Positions 29,533 through 39,924 of a stretch of 64,000 nucleotides of DNA are shown piece by piece. The notes beneath the pieces are model-generated. The model was not told the origin of the DNA, did not search any database, and saw only the letters and a program-made list of their open reading frames with translations. Source of the DNA: Nemertoderma westbladi (taxonomy: Eukaryota; Xenacoelomorpha; Nemertodermatida; Nemertodermatidae); NCBI GenBank assembly GCA_032718475.1, contig JAUCBJ010007937.1, positions 1 through 64,000 of the forward strand. Direction: 5' to 3'. Position 1 is the first letter of the stretch. Each line of letters begins with the position of its first letter. Position numbers and translations under genes: made by a program.

Positions 29533-31441
29533 TATAGAATTATATTCCCTAAATGCCGTGGATTTTCAAAATTTTATTTTATTCGGATTAACTTTGTAAA
29601 GATTGCTTTGAGTTCTCACTCGTATTGGTTCTATCTATTATGCATCTATCGGTCAAGTGGTTCAGTAGCTCAGTTGGTAGAGCGTTGGAAATTATATGTG
29701 TAGTAGGTATCGAGTTCGAATCCTAGTAAGTGCGAATTATTTTTTGTGCAGAATTTCAACTCATTTAAATTAACCGCTACAAATTAATTGCATTTGTCTG
29801 TACCAATGAGGCTGTAGTTATTTGATTGTAACCAATGTCGTGCAAGTTATATATTAGCTGGACCAATAGCTATCTTTAAAACCCTGTTAGAACCTATAGA
29901 ACAATCGGGAATTTTCTCGATTGATTGCGGCACAAATTTGGTATAAAAAGGTGCGATTTGTTCATTAGTTGACAATTATATCTATCTAATTCAATCTCAA
30001 TTGCTGATCTACCTTAACTTTCTGTCTTATTTCAGATTACATTGTTTATTGTATAATAGTTATTATATCTTTTGTAATAAAAGTCAGAAATACTAGTCAC
30101 ATCTCAGCCCTTTTCTATCTGTTTTACTATGGTTTCACTACGGTGAACAAACTCAGGGACAGGATGGCCGGCTAGAGATCGGGCCGCAGCAATGAACGGG
30201 AACATCACGGGAATGTAGACGAGAGACAACCCGCAATACCATTTAGAGTTATTCGCCCATCGCCTGAAAGGTTAGACAGCGTTCGATCCTTGCTACCTAA
30301 GTGTAAGACCAAAAGATCAAAAGGTAGACGTAGTGACACGCTGTAAGCCCAAAATTACATCATAGGGACTGTACCGTCTTGATTCAGGAAAAACCCACAG
30401 TAGACCTTCATATTCCTACGGGGGAGGGAGAGAGAGCAGATACTAGTACGCAGATAGGACGTAGGCACACCGGTACAAGGCATACACATTGGTTAGGGTG
30501 CAGCAAACTGTACGCTTAACTCTTGCTAAGTACAGGTGTGTGTGCGACTATTTACAGTACGACAGTGTCCATTACATCAGAACTTGTAGGCTAAGGGGGT
30601 TGCTGTGTTTTCACCTGAATTGGGATTGTACCGTTCAGGCGGTAGGGCAGTTTACACTAGGCGCAAATAAATTGAGGCTATCAGGGATATACTAACATCT
30701 ACCGTGTCCCCGCCAACGCCCTAATAGGAAGTTACCCGGACTACCTGGGTGACTAAAATTCTAGATAGGAGCCAGGATAGCTATTAGTACCCGTACGCCT
30801 ACAGTAGTAAACTAACACATCTCTTCTTAGTATCAGGGACCTGGTACCTAAAATTGCCGAATTCTGGGCGTAGTATTAACCTTATGCCTGAATTTGAGTC
30901 CTGGAAATACGCAAGAGGGGAAGGAACCTTATCATTCGTGAGTATTGGACCTACAAGTTACAAATTTAGAATATTCGTAAATGCACACCGCACCCAGTAA
31001 TTATATATGTGAAGGAGCAAAACTGTTTTGACCGTTCAGAATTAACACACGCGCGTTAGAAATTATTTACACCTCGAAATATATAAAATTAACTTTTGTC
31101 CGTACTGTGCTTTGCCCGCTAGTTAGACATCTCCAAATATCTGCTCTGTACCTAGCTAGCGTCCCTTTGCCCAACCATATAAATCACACCGCGGCAAAGT
31201 ATACGAGCCTCTTAGTCCGTCAGTGAGTCAGCCTGATTTTAGGATTCGCTGCGCGGGATTTTGTTTCATCGAAGTTTGTCTGCTCGTAGACTGTTTTCTG
31301 CCTCACCGGTTATAAGAGATCGATACTGCAATATATTCGCTTACTTAGAGTTTACTGTTTTGGTGAGAAGGTCGGATTTATGATTTGATTCACAAACTTT
31401 ACAGTAGGATATTGCAGGTATTGTTGCTGTCTCTTCAATTA
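29533..31441 (+). repeat. BEL2 3' LTR (1909 bp)
   Basis: Direct repeat of 12832-14740 at an offset of exactly 16701. It contains the same tRNA-like segment (29659-29734), TATA box (29942-29951) and AATAAA (30076-30081). It is followed by the right-hand copy of the GCTTA target duplication. Confidence 0.93.
29659..29734 (+). repeat. tRNA-like segment inside the BEL2 3' LTR
   Basis: Identical to the segment at 12958-13033: an intact A-box/D-arm and B-box, but unpaired stems. Confidence 0.6.
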
Positions 31442-31446
31442 GCTTA
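31442..31446 (+). repeat. BEL2 target-site duplication, right (GCTTA)
   Basis: Matches 12827-12831. Confidence 0.75.
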
Positions 31447-31494
31447 ATATAGCATATAGTGACAGGACAATTGTCCCTAGACAATTATTATTGC

Positions 31495-32560
31495 CCTCAA
31501 GACTATTTCCTCCCAATTACACTTATATTTCCACCAAAGACACTTATATTTCCCCCCAATGATACTTATATTTTCCCCCAATTACACTTATATTTCCCTC
31601 TAATTACACTTATATTTCCCCCCAATGACACTTATATTTCCCCCCAATGGCACTTATATTCCCCCCCAATGACACTTATATTTCCCCCCGCCCCAAAGAC
31701 ACTTATATTTTCCCCCAATGACACTTATATTTCCCCCCGCCCCAAAGACACCTATATTTCCCCCAATGACACTTATATTTCCCCCCAATTACACTTATAT
31801 TTCCCCCTAATTACACTTATATTTTGCCAATGATACTTATATTTCACCCAATGACACTTATATTTCCCCCAATGGCACTTATATTTCCCCTCAATGACAC
31901 TTATATTTCCCCCCGCCCCAAAGACACTTATATTTCCCCCAATGACACTTATATTTTCCCCCAATTACACTTATATTTCCCCCTAATTACACTTATATTT
32001 CCCCCCAATGACACTTATATTTCCCCCCAATGATACTTATATTTCCCCCAATGACACTTATATTTCCCCCCAATGACACTTATATCCCCCCCAATGACAC
32101 TTATATTTCCCCCCAATGACTCTTATATTTCCCCCAAATTACACTTATATTTCCCCACAATGACACTTATATTTCCACCCAATCACACTTATATTCCCCC
32201 CCACCCCAATGACACTTATATTTCCCCCCCCCCCCAATGACACTTATATTTCCCCTCAATTACACTTATTTTTTCCTCCAAATACACTTATATTTCCCCC
32301 TAATTACACTTATATTTCCCCCAATGACACTTATATTTCCCCCAATGACACTTATATTTCCCCCCCCCAATGACACTTATATTTCCCCCAATAACACTTA
32401 TATTTCCCCCCGCCCCAAAGATACTTATATTTCCCCCAATGACACTTATATTTCCCCCAATTACACTTATATTTCCCCCTAATTACACTTATATTTCCCC
32501 CCAATGACACTTATATTTCCCCCCAATGACACTTATATTTTCCCCCAATGACACGCATAT
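31495..32560 (+). repeat. Minisatellite of CACTTATATTTCCCC units
   Basis: About 1.06 kb of imperfect units of roughly 18-23 bp, each built as ACACTTATATTTCCC followed by a variable C-run and CAATGAC, AATTAC or GCCCCAAAG. C-run length varies from unit to unit, including a long run near 32226-32235. It lies in the host intron between BEL2 and a decayed LINE. Its open frames (repeats of TLIFPPNDTYIS) are a by-product of a unit length often divisible by three, not genes. Confidence 0.9.
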
Positions 32561-34604
32561 TACGTGCGGCAACTCCTACGCATGTAGGAGTTGCGACCAC
32601 AAGCGGTTTACTCTCGCAACTGAAAGATATGAGTATGAGAACCCTCCAGGAGAAATGCCGGCTCGGTCGTCGCCCGGGTCAACAAGGACCGCGTCCCCCA
32701 GTGGTACACCAGGCTGGGGTCGATAAATTGGCTACTGGAACAGAAGACAGAGAAGAAAGAAGAACCAACCTGCTGAAATGTAAAAAGACACTAAGATTGC
32801 TACAATGAACGCACGCACGCTGAAAGCACAGAGCAAACAGGGTGACATGGTCGCTCTGGCAATGGAATATAACATCGACATCATCTGCATCCAAGAACGT
32901 CGGATTTGTCATGAAGACACTGCCATGAAGTACAATGACATTGGAAATGGATGGACTTTTGTAACAAGCTCAGCAGTAAGAAACTCGGCCAATGCATCAA
33001 TTGGAGGAGTTGGAATTCTGCTAAGTCAATTTGCACTTATGACCCTAAACAACATCGAATCTATAAATTCCAGGGTTATGATAGCAACATTTGAGGGTAA
33101 TCCCAAGACAACAGTAATATGTTGCTACAGTCCAACCAATGCCTCAGAGCCAGAACAAGCAGTCAAGTTTTATGAAGATCTGACTGGACTTATAAAGGAC
33201 ATTCCGAAACACAACGTTAAAGTCATTGCTGGTTACCTGAATGCTCAAATTGGCCCAGAAGACATCAAGGGTTACACACATAACACCAGTTCTAATAGAA
33301 ATGGGTACTTACTTTTAGACCTAATGGAAGAATGTGAATTGATACCAACAAACACCACATTCGAAAAGAGTAAGGGGAAGCTATGGACCTTTCAATACCC
33401 TAATGGAACCAAAGCACAACTGGATTACATCCTCATAAACAAAAAGTGGAGAAACAGCATGATCAACTGCGAGGCATACAGCTCGTTCAACCTAATTGGT
33501 TCGGACCACAGAATTGTGACTGCAGAGATCAGACTCAGTTTGAGAGCCAGCAAACCTAGGACAAGCAAGCAAATCAACTATGACTGGGAGAAACTCAGAA
33601 CTGACAATGCAGTAAAGGATGCTTACACAGTAGAAGATCAAAACCGCTTTGAAGCACTCCAGTCAATGGATGAAGACCAGTCCACCGATTCAATATACCA
33701 GAATATAATAAAAGCCCACAAGGAATCAGCTAAGAGGCATATCCCCCAGAAACCCAAACGAAAACAGTATGTGCCATGGCGAAACTCTGAGGTTACTTGT
33801 AAGAGAGAAGATCTTAAGATAGCCTACAAAGTAAAAACCGAACAACCAACAACCGAAAACATTAACAAGGTTGAGAAAGCTAAGGATGATCTTAAATTGG
33901 CCTACAACATCAGCCAGGAAAAGTACATACAGGATAAAACTGAAGCAATTACAACTGCTCACATACAGCAACAATCAAGACTTACCTGTAATACCAGAAG
34001 TAATCGTTGCTGGCATTGGATTGTTATATTGTGACACAGAAGCGCAGGTACTCTCACCAGATGGTGAAACTGAGTTTTTCTCAATCCTGGCTGGCGTACT
34101 GCAAGGTGACACATTTGCACCATTACTATTTGTAATTGTGCTGGATTACGCAATAAGGACGGCCACAAAGGGTGAAGATCTGGGACTCACACTTCAAGAA
34201 CGCAGAAGTAGTAGATATCCGGCAACTACAGTCACAGACACCGACTTTGCGGATGACATCGCCCTGCTCTCTAATACGCTAGCAGATGTACAGCTTCTAC
34301 TAAATAAAGTGGAGAGGGCTGATAATGAGGTTGGATTGCATATAAATGCTACCAAGACCGAATTCATGACCTTTAATGTTGATGGAAACTTGACAACCAT
34401 TGATAATAATCAACTAAGTAAGGTCGATGACTTCCAGTACCTTGGATCATGGATAGAGAGTAGCAAAAAGGACATAGAAGTTAGGAAAGCAAAGGCTTGG
34501 GTAGCTCTATCAAGAATGGATACCATGTGGAAATCAGATTTCCCCAGGCACCTGAAGACTAAGTTCTTTCGAGCCACAGTGGAAAGTGTATTTTTATTAA
34601 GTGA
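32561..34604 (+). pseudogene. Decayed RTE-like LINE (endonuclease plus RT, internally deleted)
   Basis: A frame at 32805-34034 starts with the MNARTLK stretch usual at the start of an RTE-type apurinic endonuclease and continues with IICIQERR (catalytic Glu), AGYLNAQIG (a G-D-x-N site in which Asp is replaced by Tyr) and GSDHRIV (the terminal SDH). It then runs into a truncated linker. A second frame (about 33990-34604) carries the later RT motifs (GVLQGDTFAPLLF, DTDFADDIALL) and the thumb (LGSWIESS). RT motifs before the QGD block are missing, so an internal deletion and a frame change have occurred. The 3' end is cut by a minisatellite. With the lost Asp and the deletion it should be inactive. 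It lies in the host intron, in sense. Confidence 0.82.
32569..32594. other. Perfect 11-bp hairpin at the start of the LINE
   Basis: GCAACTCCTAC and GTAGGAGTTGC pair perfectly around the 4-nt loop GCAT. It lies at the boundary between the minisatellite and the LINE 5' region. Confidence 0.6.
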
Positions 34605-34762
34605 ATATTCCACATTTTTTCCATAATAATATTACACATTTTTTCCATAATAATATTCCACATTTTTTCCATAATAATATTACACATTTTTTCCATAATA
34701 ATATTACACTTTTTTTCCATAATAATATTACACATTTTTTCCATAATAATATTACACATAAT
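34605..34762 (+). repeat. 23-bp minisatellite, about seven copies
   Basis: Units of CACATTTTTTCCATAATA plus ATATTA or ATATTC, about 23 bp long, beginning where the LINE breaks off. Confidence 0.85.
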
Positions 34763-34900
34763 AATTGTTTGTGTTAATTTTGAGTGATTTTTCATGGTTG
34801 AAGAGTAAAATCCACAAATAGTTACTGCATTATATATAAAAAACGAAGAAAATAATTTAAATAGTAATAATAATCTTTCAACATTAATTTCTTAATAAAG

Positions 34901-35067
34901 GTAATTTCTGAAGGGGTTTGGGAACTGAATGTTTTTCAACTGGATGTTGGCGATGTACTAGATGTAACGCTGGTTTTACGTAGCGATAACGAAGTTGACA
35001 CTAGAGAATCGACCTTCACGCAAACAATACGAGTTGTTAATTCCCGTCCACCGGATCTAACCCTAAG
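34901..35067 (+). CDS. Host gene exon: REJ domain, exon C
   Basis: A 167-nt exon between acceptor TTTCTTAATAAAG (ending 34900) and donor GTAAAT (35068). It starts on a codon boundary, matching the phase-0 end of exon B, and ends with two extra bases. The peptide includes GVWELNVFQLDVGDVLDVTL, RESTFTQTIRVVNSRPPDL and LR, a beta-rich segment ending in the V-x-x-x-P-x-L-x-L-x-C pattern that precedes the second REJ half. The donor is the first repeat of the downstream minisatellite, which may endanger correct splicing. Exons A to C read as one continuous REJ sequence, which strongly supports all three. Confidence 0.78.
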
Positions 35068-36475
35068 GTAAATGTTATTCTACCTAACTATAATGTAAAT
35101 TATATTCTACCTAACTATTATGTAAATGTTATTCTACCTAACTATAATGTAAATGTTATTCTACCTAACTATAATGTAAATGTTATTCTACCTAACTATA
35201 ATGTAAATGTTATTCTACCTAACTATTATGTAAATGTTATTCTACCTAACTATAATGTAAATGTTATTCTACCTAACTATTATGTAAATGTTATTCTACC
35301 TAACTATAATGTAAATGTTATTCTACCTAACTATAATGTAAATGTTATTCTACCTAACTATAATGTAAGTGTTATTCTACCTAACTATAATGTAAATGTT
35401 ATTCTACCTAACTATAATGTAAGTGTTATTCTACCTAACTATAATGTAAATGTTATTCTACCTAACTATAATGTAAATGTTATTCTACCTAACTATAATG
35501 TAAATGTTATTCTACCTAACTATAATGTAAGTGTTATTCTACCTAACTATAATGTAAATGTTATTCTACCTAACTATAATGTAAGTGTTATTCTACCTAA
35601 CTATAATGTAAATGTTATTCTACCTAGCTATAATGTAAATGTTATTCTACGTTACTATAATGTAAATTATATTCTACCTAACTATTATGTAAATGTTATT
35701 CTACCTAACTATAATGTAAATGTTATTCTACCTAACTATAATGTAAATGTTATTCTACCTAACTATAATGTAAATGTTATTCTACCTAACTATTATGTAA
35801 ATGTTATTCTACCTAACTATAATGTAAATGTTATTCTACCTAACTATAATGTAAATGTTATTCTACCTAACTATAATGTAAGTGTTATTCTACGTAACTA
35901 TAATGTAAATGTTATTCTACCTAACTATTATGTAAATGTTATTCTACCTAACTATAATGTAAATGTTATTCTACCTAACTATAATGTAAATGTTATTCTA
36001 CCTAACTATAATGTAAATGTTATTCTACCTAACTATAATGTAAATGTTATTCTACCTAACTATAATGTAAGTGTTATTCTACCTAACTATAATGTAAGTG
36101 TTATTCTACCTAACTATAATGTAAATGTTATTCTACCTAACTATAATGTAAGTGTTATTCTACGTAACTATAATGTAAATGTTATTCTACCTAACTATTA
36201 TGTAAATGTTATTCTACCTAACTATAATGTAAATGTTATTCTACCTAACTATAATGTAAATGTTATTCTACCTAACTATAATGTAAATGTTATTCTACCT
36301 AACTATAATGTAAATGTTATTCTACCTAACTATTATGTAAATGTTATTCTACCTAACTATAATGTAATTGTTATTCTACCTAACTATAATGTAAGTGTTA
36401 TTCTACCTAACTATAATGTAAATGAAATTCTGCCTAACTACCTAACTATAATGTAAATGTTATTCTACCTAACTA
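35068..36475 (+). repeat. 27-bp minisatellite beginning at the splice donor, about 50 copies
   Basis: About 1.4 kb of a 27-bp unit, GTAAATGTTATTCTACC followed by TAACTATAAT. The first unit is the exon C donor itself. Variants are GTAAGT in place of GTAAAT (at least nine units), TATTATG in place of TATAATG, and rare CTACGTAAC. Spacing of the GTAAGT variants (27 or 54 bp) hints at higher-order duplication. Each unit offers a 5' splice-site-like GTAAAT/GTAAGT and a branch-point-like CTAAC. Confidence 0.93.
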
Positions 36476-37011
36476 TATATCACGACTAACTCTACCTATC
36501 TAACACGAGTGGCAGGGATGGGGAAACCCAACAAATGGGAGGGCCGCACATGGCGGCTAAAACTGGTTAGTCAACACGTAGGTAGAACTGTGTAATAAGT
36601 TTCCATACAATTTCCATATATCTGTTACCCAATATTAATTGTGTTCAATTGTCTATTATCTACTGCGGATGTCGGACGGTTTTTGACCGTCGTCGTTGCG
36701 TGTAGTACTTTGATTGTGCTGTAATCTATTTACCGGTATTTATACACATATCAGCTATTATTAACAACGATAAAGCAATAACTCTTTTAACTCTGTTATT
36801 CATACCGGCCTGCAGCCTTTTCAACCTTGATAGTCATCACAAGCGCGGCGATGCGTACTACTGTATACCACGACATAGAATTTCCCAGTCGGGATCCTTT
36901 GCCAACTCGGATCCCGTCACAATATAAGTTATGTTCAATCGAACCGCCTTTTAGTCTTCAAATAGGTATATATCTTGATTGATCGCCTCACATGGGCCAG
37001 GGCAGTTTTCG
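36476..37011 (+). other. Noncoding stretch with a diverged LTR end
   Basis: No gene. The part from about 36780 to 36921 resembles the end of the BEL3-family LTR: GCGGCGATGCGT, then GGGATCC, then CGGATCCCGTCACA, in the same order as at 2622-2682. It is most likely an old solo LTR or LTR fragment; its left boundary cannot be fixed. Confidence 0.4.
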
Positions 37012-37195
37012 TTTCGGCACGAATGCATTAAAGGGACCAGCCAGGGCGCATCTCTGCCTTGCATCCTTAAGTGGTAGCTAAATGAGTACTCGAGTTTCCT
37101 CTGGGGAGTAAAGTTCTGGGGGGAACGCACTGGAAATAAGTCGTCAGACTTTGTGCGTAATCCCTGGCCTAGCGGCCGAAGAAAATTTACTTTTT
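37012..37195 (+). repeat. SINE-like dispersed repeat, copy 2
   Basis: Near-identical to 11208-11395 in the same orientation; small differences include CTCGAG for CTGGAG. It lies in the intron just before exon D and ends in a T-rich stretch that may contribute to the acceptor's pyrimidine tract. Confidence 0.55.
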
Positions 37196-37251
37196 TTTAC
37201 TTTTGCTATTAAGATATGCTAAATAATATTTAAGTAACTTTTTTTTTGTAG

Positions 37252-37451
37252 ATGTGTTACCAACTGCAAGGAGAAACTCAACCCAGATGGTGTTTTTATT
37301 GCGATAGCGGAATGTGGTAATTGCGCGGATGAATATCCTGATGCCACCTACCATTGGCTGCTGGAATGCCATGGTTACAACCAGGAAAAATGCCAAACTG
37401 CGGGAAATATCGCTAATTTTCAATCCGATTTCGATGTGGCTCAAAATGACG
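37252..37451 (+). CDS. Host gene exon: REJ domain, exon D
   Basis: A 200-nt exon between acceptor TTTTTTTTTGTAG (ending 37251) and donor GTTAGT (37452). Its first base completes the Arg codon begun by exon C, and it ends with one extra base. The peptide begins CVTNCKEKLNP and continues with AECGNCADEYP and ATYHWLLECHG, a Cys-rich strand pair and Y-x-W typical of the second half of the REJ domain in polycystin-1-like proteins. Eight Cys codons lie in this exon. The next exon must supply two bases of a split codon; I found no convincing candidate before BEL3. Confidence 0.76.
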
Positions 37452-38680
37452 GTTAGTTAAATTTACATTGAAAATTATGTAGGAGCCCAAAATCGCTATA
37501 AAATACTTGTCAGGGCCAATTTGCCGGGTACCCAGATGACATTATTTAAGTAAATACATTTATTATTATTAAGTTATATATTTATTTCAATAATATATAT
37601 ATTTTATATTTAACAAGCTGGAAATACCCGAGGCTGCTTACCCGGTATTTCCCGATAATTGTATTGCTAGGCCTACCTAATGTAGAATGCAGTACCATTA
37701 ATATGTACGGTAATTCAAAAGAAAAAAACGGGCCGGTAACGGTTCTGCCAAAACCGGCAATATACTTTACCGGTACCGAACGAGAAATACACTTTTCGAA
37801 GTGACCTATAATGACAGCTCGTTAAAGTTTACGCCAAGTTTCAACGCAATCCCTCCACCCGTTTTAGAGGAGTTCGAGCACAACAGGGAGAGAGACAGTG
37901 AGAGAGAAATAATTTGGCTTTTATAGGCATGGATGATGTAGATCTTATGACCATGAGGACAGAACGCACACCAAAGAGTATCGTTTCGAGAAAAATAGCA
38001 AAAAAAAACTGTAATTTTAATTTATTAAAGAACGAGCTATCAGATAATCGATCATAGAGGCTGACCAACACTATAAATTAACTGTCTTATTATTTAGCCG
38101 GGTGGGTTGTTTAGAACAACCCGCACAGTTTACATGACTTCGGTTTGTGTACTGCGGGTTGTTTTACTTCTGTTATTTTGTAAACTTTAATGTTGTGTGG
38201 CTTATTCTGGTTCTCCTATTATCACAATATCATTCTAATTTGACCAGCATACGACTCTAGTATATTAGATATATTTATTATTGCTTCAGATTTATAGCTT
38301 TGATTGTAACGAGTCAAAAATACTGTCAATCCCTGGTTAATGTACCTTATCCAACATGCGCAAAACACACTTAGTTATCAATTTGTTATTTATAATATAA
38401 CTCTTGACTTCTATGGGATATCCGGTATTTTGTGGAGCTTTTCTGTTGTATTGTTTCGGACGCTGCAATATCGTCATTCCATGATGGATTCGCATTGTCT
38501 TCCAACACAAATATAATAAACGAACCATCACTAGAAACACGGTTGTCGGTGGTCTCGGGTCATCCAGAAGATATTCATGAGTCACATAATCCATTCAGCA
38601 TGTTACAGAGAACTGGTATGGTGTAACGTTCTAGAATTTTATTATCCCCCACACCACATATGGTAATAGGTGGCGTTAAT
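37452..38680 (+). other. Probable intron/noncoding DNA before BEL3
   Basis: AT-rich sequence with no firm gene. At 38104-38122 GGGTTGTT and AACAACCC form a perfect 8-bp hairpin, and a third copy of the arm (GCGGGTTGTT, about 38157-38166) can pair with the middle arm instead. A short open stretch at about 38432-38622 is discussed among the rejected items. Confidence 0.4.
38676..38680. repeat. BEL3 target-site duplication (TTAAT)
   Basis: TTAAT here and at 52057-52061 directly flank the two BEL3 LTRs. Confidence 0.8.
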
Positions 38681-39210
38681 TGTGACGGAATCCAGGAGGG
38701 ATCCCGATTTATCCGGTATTTAGTTCACGCGTCCCCGCCGTGTATAAAGAGTGAATGAAAGTAAAATGAGTTCTGAAGTTCGGTGTATAATAATAGAGGT
38801 ATAAGATATAGATATATTGTATAGTATATGGAAGGCGGGATACGGTAACTAAAAGTCCCGTGCTCCCCTATCTAAACTAATTAACCTATGCTAGCACTAC
38901 TGCACTGAGATAACTGAATTACTGATATTGGGTTACTGGTTATATTGCACGGTTGGCCTGATTACTACCTAATCGATGCCTTGCCCCCCTCTGATTGGTT
39001 GATACCCTTGTTGGCGCCCTTTGGAGTGTTCCCGTTCACTCCACCTATTCTCTCTGGGTTAGGGGTTTGGCCCCTGACCCTCTATTGTGTGCTTCCTTCC
39101 CATTCTTATTGGGATGGCACGAGTTGGTTAATTATCCAATCTCGTGGCTCCCAATATTGCTTATCGGCTTATAACTTTATGGGGTGTTAGCGGGATTGAA
39201 TAAGCTAACA
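38681..39210 (-). repeat. BEL3 3' LTR (530 bp)
   Basis: Direct repeat of 51527-52056 at an offset of 12846. On the minus strand it begins TGTTAGC and ends GTCACA. Confidence 0.93.
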
Positions 39211-39924
39211 CTCCCCCCCATGCTATCTTCCCGGTAAGAAGATAGCATCAACCAAAAAAGTGCGCTACAATCCCGCTGGATCCCGATCTAGTATCGGGTG
39301 TGGGGTGGAATTCTTTTCTCTCGGAGTCGGCTTTCCAGGCCGCCCCCTATGGGTATGATAACGCTACCCTGTGTGCCTGGCGTCTCATGTCGGGCCGATC
39401 GCGCTCACCTCTCACGCAACTTTTGTTTCCCCAACACTTCCGCCCTATCTCTTCTTCACTCTCACCCTAACTCTCTCACACTCGGACCTCCTCGTCCCTC
39501 ACTCAGCCTCTTATTCTCCCCCCCCCACACTAGAATTGCGTCCGCACTCTCTCCGCACTCCGCACTATTATTCCGTCCCTCAACCTCACTTCGACTGTCT
39601 CTTCCCTTCTGACGAATCTCCCCCCCCCCCTCTCGTGCCGTCGCACTCAAGAAGTGTGAAATTGTCTGGTGTCTCGTCCATAGTGCCATAGTCAGTTGTC
39701 CCCCAGTCCCAGTAGCTAATTGAGAAAGGTTGTATGACTATAGTACTTACTCCGAACGTATATATATTTCTAGATTACTAATTACTACGTACGTACATAC
39801 AAATTGCACTTATATGATTATTTTGCATTAATTGAATTTGTACTTAATAGTTCGTACATCCCACGCGGCGCCTACCAGGCGTACCACGTCCAAGTCCCAG
39901 TCTCTCTCCCTCGACTCTGGGAAC
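39211..39924 (-). other. BEL3 3' noncoding region with hairpin and polypurine tract
   Basis: Between the extra ORF and the 3' LTR. The polypurine tract is about 39211-39220 (read as purines on the minus strand). A 9-bp-stem hairpin lies at 39222-39246, the counterpart of 2099-2123. Long C-runs occur near 39520-39530 and 39620-39631. Several frames of 80-106 codons through this GC-rich stretch are not supported as genes. Confidence 0.6.

Larger units (their letters stand above)
12832..31441 (+). mobile_element. BEL2: full-length, young BEL/Pao retrotransposon (18.6 kb)
   Basis: Two direct 1909-bp LTRs (12832-14740 and 29533-31441) bound an internal region with an intact 2955-codon gag-pol and an intact 1241-codon second ORF. 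The only LTR difference I found by eye is A at 14548 versus C at 31249, so the insertion is very recent. The target duplication is GCTTA. The element lies in the sense direction in an intron of the REJ-domain host gene. At 18.6 kb it is large for a BEL/Pao element because of the long LTRs, the extended gag and gag-pol linker and the extra ORF. LTR termini are TATAG...AATTA rather than the usual TG...CA. Both ORFs being open suggests it may still be active or was very recently. Confidence 0.93.

Noticed and set aside
31459-32482. Several open frames of 60-124 codons with TLIFPPNDTYIS repeats
   Set aside because: They are translations of the minisatellite; no start context or domain.
31495-36475. 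CRISPR array
   Set aside because: Repeats have no unique spacers, and the genome is eukaryotic with spliced exons.
38432-38622. Possible further host exon ending at donor GTATGG
   Set aside because: It is open and ends in a donor-like site, but the only nearby AG (38436-38437) gives phase 0 while exon D ends with one extra base, the acceptor has no pyrimidine tract, and the peptide shows no REJ similarity.
38945-39691. Plus-strand ORFs of 80-106 aa, also at 51782 and reversed near 1732-2430
   Set aside because: They lie in BEL3-family LTR and 3' noncoding DNA and are duplicated with it; no domain.
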